A stretch of DNA of 9,761 nt, taken from assembly GCA_002426495.1 (NCBI GenBank), contig DIQC01000098.1, positions 1 to 9,761 on the forward strand. The letters run 5' to 3'. This DNA comes from Thermacetogenium sp. UBA5472. Its GTDB lineage: Bacteria; Bacillota; DSM-12270; Thermacetogeniales; Thermacetogeniaceae. Each line of letters starts with the position of its first letter. The stretch's first letter is position 1. Below are positions 7,093-9,761 of the stretch, piece after piece. A program made the translations under genes and the position numbers. Under the pieces are notes generated by a model. It was not told the DNA's origin and did not search any database. It saw nothing but the letters and a program-made list of their open reading frames with translations.

Positions 7093-7136
7093 GAAGCTGG
7101 GATAGGAGTAAAACAATGCTTATCCCAGCTTCTTAA
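7093..7136 (+). terminator. Probable terminator between the two modules
   Basis: GAAGCTGGGATA (7093-7104) pairs perfectly over 12 bases with TATCCCAGCTTC (7121-7132) around a 16-base loop. It is followed only by TTAATAAAA rather than a clean T-run, so termination may be partial. It lies 55 bases after the MtrH-like stop codon. The long perfect stem could alternatively be an mRNA-stabilising structure. Confidence 0.6.
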
Positions 7137-7167
7137 TAAAAGTTCATTGACAACGAAGATAGCAGTG

Positions 7168-7227
7168 TTCCGAAGACCGGGGCAAAGCTGTCCAAGTTCC
7201 AAAGGTCTGTCGGAATAATATTATTCC
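7168..7227 (+). promoter_or_regulatory. Structured leader with competing hairpins upstream of the DUF1638 gene
   Basis: TTCCG-A-AGACC (7168-7178) can pair with GGTCT-GT-CGGAA (7204-7215), enclosing a G-rich then C-rich loop. The last four bases of the right arm (GGAA, 7212-7215) are also the start of a perfect 16-base palindrome, GGAATAATATTATTCC (7212-7227), which ends about 10 bases before the AAGGAGA ribosome site (7237-7243). The two foldings exclude each other, as in attenuators and riboswitches. The palindrome could equally be a DNA operator. A TTGACA at 7147-7152 has no -10 box at normal distance. It does not match a cobalamin, SAM or THF riboswitch as far as I can tell by eye. Confidence 0.4.
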
Positions 7228-7252
7228 CACCAAAATAAGGAGACTTATAACA

Positions 7253-7912
7253 GTGGCAAAAGGAATAAAAGTTATAGCCTGCCAGGTGATGGAAAAGGAA
7301 ATTATTAGCATAGTTGGTAGGGAATCAAATGCTACTTTTGTTCAATACGAATACCATGATAAACCTGAGTTGTTACATAACAGAATACAAGAAGCGATCG
7401 AATGCTCCACTGATTACCAGTGCATAATTCTGGGGTTTGGGCTTTGTGGTGGAGCTATCGATGGTATTCTCGCCATGACTTGTCCGGTAATCATACCGAA
7501 AATAGATGATTGTATACCTCTTCTGTTGGGTTCAAGGGAAAGGTATGAGCAAGAGAAAAAAATAGAATCTGGTACTTATTTTTTAAATCAAGGTTGGATC
7601 GAATACGGTAACGATGCACTCAAGGACTTCTATAAATGGCGGGAAATGTACGGTGAGCGAAAAGCTCTCTGGTTGATTAACGAAATTTATAAGGCATATA
7701 CTAGGGTAGCCTTTATTAATTCTGGGTTTGAAGATAAGAATAGGTATTTATGCTATGCTGGAGAAGTAGCCAATTTTTTAAACGTTAAATTGGACGTTTT
7801 ATCCGGAAATTTAGGGTTTATACGGCAGCTGTTAAATTTGGAATGGGATAATGATAATTACATAAAACTTGAACCCGGGCAAAAAGCGGAACGTTGCATG
7901 TTCCGCCCATAA
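7253..7912 (+). CDS. DUF1638 family protein
   Basis: The 219-residue soluble protein is of the DUF1638 type, a family without an established biochemical role that I associate with corrinoid methyltransferase gene clusters. Features typical of it are IKVIACQVMEKEI at the start (5-17), the glycine-rich loop ILGFGLCGGAIDGI (59-72), PKIDDCIPLLLGSRERY (82-98), and SGTYFLNQGW (106-115). Three cysteines sit in these conserved blocks (Cys10, Cys65, Cys87) next to Asp85-Asp86, so a metal or corrinoid-related site is possible; this is inference. It starts with GTG after AAGGAGA (7237-7243). It is first in the second module, directly before a corrinoid protein and a URO-D methyltransferase, which suggests it assists substrate handling, corrinoid loading or activation. 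The last codons overlap a terminator-like hairpin. Confidence 0.8.
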   Translation: MAKGIKVIACQVMEKEIISIVGRESNATFVQYEYHDKPELLHNRIQEAIECSTDYQCIILGFGLCGGAIDGILAMTCPVIIPKIDDCIPLLLGSRERYEQEKKIESGTYFLNQGWIEYGNDALKDFYKWREMYGERKALWLINEIYKAYTRVAFINSGFEDKNRYLCYAGEVANFLNVKLDVLSGNLGFIRQLLNLEWDNDNYIKLEPGQKAERCMFRP

Positions 7913-7924
7913 TTCTTTTTTTTT
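7886..7924 (+). terminator. Terminator-like hairpin inside the 3' end of the DUF1638 gene
   Basis: GCGGAAC (7886-7892) pairs with GTTCCGC (7900-7906) around GTTGCAT, and a run of nine T residues lies at 7916-7924. The hairpin is within the last codons of the DUF1638 gene and the T-run follows its stop. Nine bases separate stem and T-run, which weakens it as a classical terminator. It could act as an attenuator that lowers expression of the next two genes. Confidence 0.5.
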
Positions 7925-7965
7925 GGTACGCAGCGGACAGGGAAGCTATTAGTGGAGGATTAGTT

Positions 7966-8619
7966 ATGAAAAAGGATGAAGTGCTTTTAAATCTTCAAAA
8001 TGCAGTTGTGCTGGCAAACTTTGAAGATGCTTTATCATGGACGGGATATGGTTTAAAAGAAGGAATTCCACCTTTTGAGTTAATCACTGAAGGCCTTTCT
8101 AAAGGCATGATTAATGTTGGCAAGAAATACGAAGACGGTGATTACTATGTAACAGATATGATACTTTCAAGCGGGGCTATGAATGAAGCCTTAACTATTC
8201 TTTTGCCATTTCTAAAGAAAAGGAAGAGCAAATATTTAGGAAAAGTTGTACTGGGGTCTGTTACCGATGATATTCATGATATAGGCAAAAATATTGTCGC
8301 TACTATGCTTATTGGAGTCGGTTTTGACGTTTATGACCTTGGGGTTAATGTATCTAAAGAAGAATTTATTAATAAGGCCATTGAAGTTCAGGCAGACATT
8401 GTTGGTGCTTCAGCATTTATGTCCAGTACCTACCTTTACCAGTTAGATATAAAAAAGGCTTTAGATGAAGCTGGTTTGACCCCAAAGGTAAAATATATTA
8501 TCGGAGGAGGCGCAGTTTATCGGCAATGGGCACGTGAAATTGGTGCTGATGGTTTTGCTAATGATGCTCTTGAGGCCGTAAACCTCTGCAAGTCTTTTGT
8601 GTCAGCTAAGGGGGTGTAG
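7966..8619 (+). CDS. Corrinoid (methyl carrier) protein, module 2
   Basis: The 217-residue protein has the same plan as the module 1 carrier. A helical cap (1-88, with EGLSKGMINVGKKYEDGDYYVTDMILSSGAM) precedes the B12-binding domain with DIHDIG at 102-107, in which His104 should coordinate cobalt. GASAFMSSTYL (147-157) and IGGGAVYRQW...GADGFANDA (179-201) are the remaining B12 contacts. The open frame extends back to 7894, but the ATG at 7966 is chosen because GGAGG (7954-7958) sits at correct spacing and the cap domain starts there. The extra upstream residues would come from the terminator region and look unlike the family. The downstream URO-D gene starts five bases after its stop, so the two are probably translated together and work as a pair. 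Confidence 0.92.
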   Translation: MKKDEVLLNLQNAVVLANFEDALSWTGYGLKEGIPPFELITEGLSKGMINVGKKYEDGDYYVTDMILSSGAMNEALTILLPFLKKRKSKYLGKVVLGSVTDDIHDIGKNIVATMLIGVGFDVYDLGVNVSKEEFINKAIEVQADIVGASAFMSSTYLYQLDIKKALDEAGLTPKVKYIIGGGAVYRQWAREIGADGFANDALEAVNLCKSFVSAKGV

Positions 8620-8624
8620 TATTA

Positions 8625-9737
8625 TTGGGGGCGAATATTGACGCTAGGATTAATCGACTAGTTGATACGATCCGAAACTATCAATGTAATGAAACATTTA
8701 CATCTCTAAAAAGATATGAGCTGAACCGTCAAGGTTCAGAAGTAGACAGGCCTAATGTCATTTTGGAATTAACTGATCATGCGGCCCCTATGGCTCAAAT
8801 GACAGTAGAGGAAATTTGCAGGGATAGTAAAAAATTGGTTTGTTCTCAATTGACGGCAATGTCAGATTACAAATCTGATGCTCCTCTACTAAATTTCCCC
8901 GACTTTTATAATATTGAAAATGAAGCTGTGGGACAAAGTGTTCACTATCCAGAAAACAGCTTACCTGTACTCATTGAACCATTGATAAAAACCCATAAAG
9001 ACCTTGACAGGCTTAGGTTGCCTAATTTGGAACAGGCAGGCCGTATACCACAGGCTATTGAAATTGTTCGAAACTTTAATGAGAAATTAGGTTCTGTTTG
9101 TCTGGGGTGCGGTTTAGTACAAGGCCCATGGTCTATGGCAGCTGGTCTTCGAGGATTTAAAGACCTTCTTTATGATACTAAAAGAGATATTGACTTCGTT
9201 CATGAAATTCTTGATTATTGTGTTGAAGTATGTGTGGTGTATGCAAATGCACTGCTGTCTAATGGTCTAGATCTTGTAATATTCACAGATGGCTGGGCAT
9301 CTATTGGTGAGTGTATATCTCCCGAAAACTTCTATCGTCTTGTTGTACCTTATACTGGACGTGTTTTTTCCAGACTTCCTAAAAAATCTGCTGTTTGGCT
9401 TGGAATATGGGGAATCAGGAATGCCCCTGATTGGCGTGATATTATACGTGGGGAAATAGCTGCTGGTACCTCCGCAGTTTTTATTGGGGATCCCGATTGT
9501 TTTAGTATTGATTTGGCTGAAGCAAAAAGGATTCTTGTAAAACATGATGTTCAATTATGGGTAGGTGTTGATGCAGAGGTTATCAGGTTTGGTAATATCA
9601 AGGAACGTGTGAGTGAGCTCATTAATGTTGCTTCAGGCGGGGGGGTAACTGTTTATGCGAATTGGGTAACTTATGATTGTCCCCCAGAACGTGTTCGATG
9701 TTTTGTGGAATCAGTAAAAAGTATCAGTTCTCACTAA
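8625..9737 (+). CDS. URO-D-fold corrinoid-dependent methyltransferase, module 2
   Basis: This 370-residue protein is a divergent paralogue of the enzyme at 4812-5993. They share the block VEEICRDSKKLVCSQL (61-76), YNIENEAVG (95-103), a central GPWSMAAGLRGFKDLL (167-182), and the C-terminal VGVDAEVIR (313-321), GGG and PPERVRCFV (353-361). It probably methylates the corrinoid protein encoded just before it, using its own methyl donor. The position of the MtaA His-x-Cys zinc motif holds VWLGIWGI (257-264), and the C-terminal Cys position reads ANW, so the known zinc ligands are missing, as in the module 1 enzyme. Translation starts with TTG at 8625, served by AAGGGGG (8608-8614) lying in the end of the preceding gene. 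The N-terminus is shorter than in the paralogue. The stop is two bases before a repeat copy. Confidence 0.84.
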   Translation: MGANIDARINRLVDTIRNYQCNETFTSLKRYELNRQGSEVDRPNVILELTDHAAPMAQMTVEEICRDSKKLVCSQLTAMSDYKSDAPLLNFPDFYNIENEAVGQSVHYPENSLPVLIEPLIKTHKDLDRLRLPNLEQAGRIPQAIEIVRNFNEKLGSVCLGCGLVQGPWSMAAGLRGFKDLLYDTKRDIDFVHEILDYCVEVCVVYANALLSNGLDLVIFTDGWASIGECISPENFYRLVVPYTGRVFSRLPKKSAVWLGIWGIRNAPDWRDIIRGEIAAGTSAVFIGDPDCFSIDLAEAKRILVKHDVQLWVGVDAEVIRFGNIKERVSELINVASGGGVTVYANWVTYDCPPERVRCFVESVKSISSH

Positions 9738-9739
9738 AT

Positions 9740-9761
9740 GTGGCAAGGGGACGTTTCGTTT
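9740..9761. repeat. Double-hairpin repeat, copy 3 (cut by the window end)
   Basis: These 22 bases are identical to positions 1-22 of the window, the left half of the first hairpin of the 68-base repeat. It begins two bases after the stop codon of the last URO-D gene. The rest of the element lies beyond the window. Confidence 0.8.

Noticed and set aside
7147..7175. TTGACA as a -35 box for the second module
   Set aside because: No acceptable -10 sequence occurs 16-18 bases downstream.
7894..7965. N-terminal extension of the module 2 corrinoid protein
   Set aside because: The upstream codons fall in the terminator region, do not resemble the family, and a proper ribosome site supports the ATG at 7966.

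Overview
The window looks like a chromosomal segment of a low-GC, anaerobic, corrinoid-using Gram-positive bacterium (Bacillota, of the Desulfosporosinus/Desulfitobacterium/acetogen kind). This is inferred from gene content, strong Shine-Dalgarno sites, GTG and TTG starts, and T-tailed hairpins. No gene pins down the genus. All intact genes are on the + strand.

Left part (1-2120): a membrane-anchored YdcF/SanA-like protein (342-1031) lies between two copies of a 68-base double-hairpin repeat (1-68, 1046-1113). It is followed by about 1 kb of decayed DNA. That stretch holds an N-terminal relic of an IS21-type transposase (minus strand) and an internally deleted, frameshifted IS66-type transposase (plus strand). 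About 400 bases after these were not recognised.

Middle (2121-7037): a two-PAS, sigma-54-dependent activator ends in a strong terminator. About 50 bases further on is a near-consensus -24/-12 promoter that drives the first methyltransfer module. The module encodes a corrinoid protein, a URO-D-fold methyltransferase and an MtrH-like methyltransferase. The natural model has three steps. The URO-D protein moves a methyl group from a methylated substrate to the corrinoid protein. The MtrH-like protein then passes it to tetrahydrofolate. The PAS-AAA+ protein switches the operon on when substrate or a related signal is present.

Right part (7093-9737): after a hairpin and a structured leader comes a DUF1638 protein, then a second corrinoid protein and a second URO-D-type methyltransferase. 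No second MtrH-like enzyme is present, so both corrinoid proteins may share the single one encoded here. A third repeat copy starts two bases after the last stop codon and runs off the window.

The substrate cannot be read from the sequence. O-methylated aromatics are a reasonable guess from known three-component O-demethylases. Both URO-D proteins lack the His-x-Cys...Cys zinc ligands of MtaA-type enzymes, so they belong to a divergent branch. No reductive activator for the corrinoid is encoded in the window.
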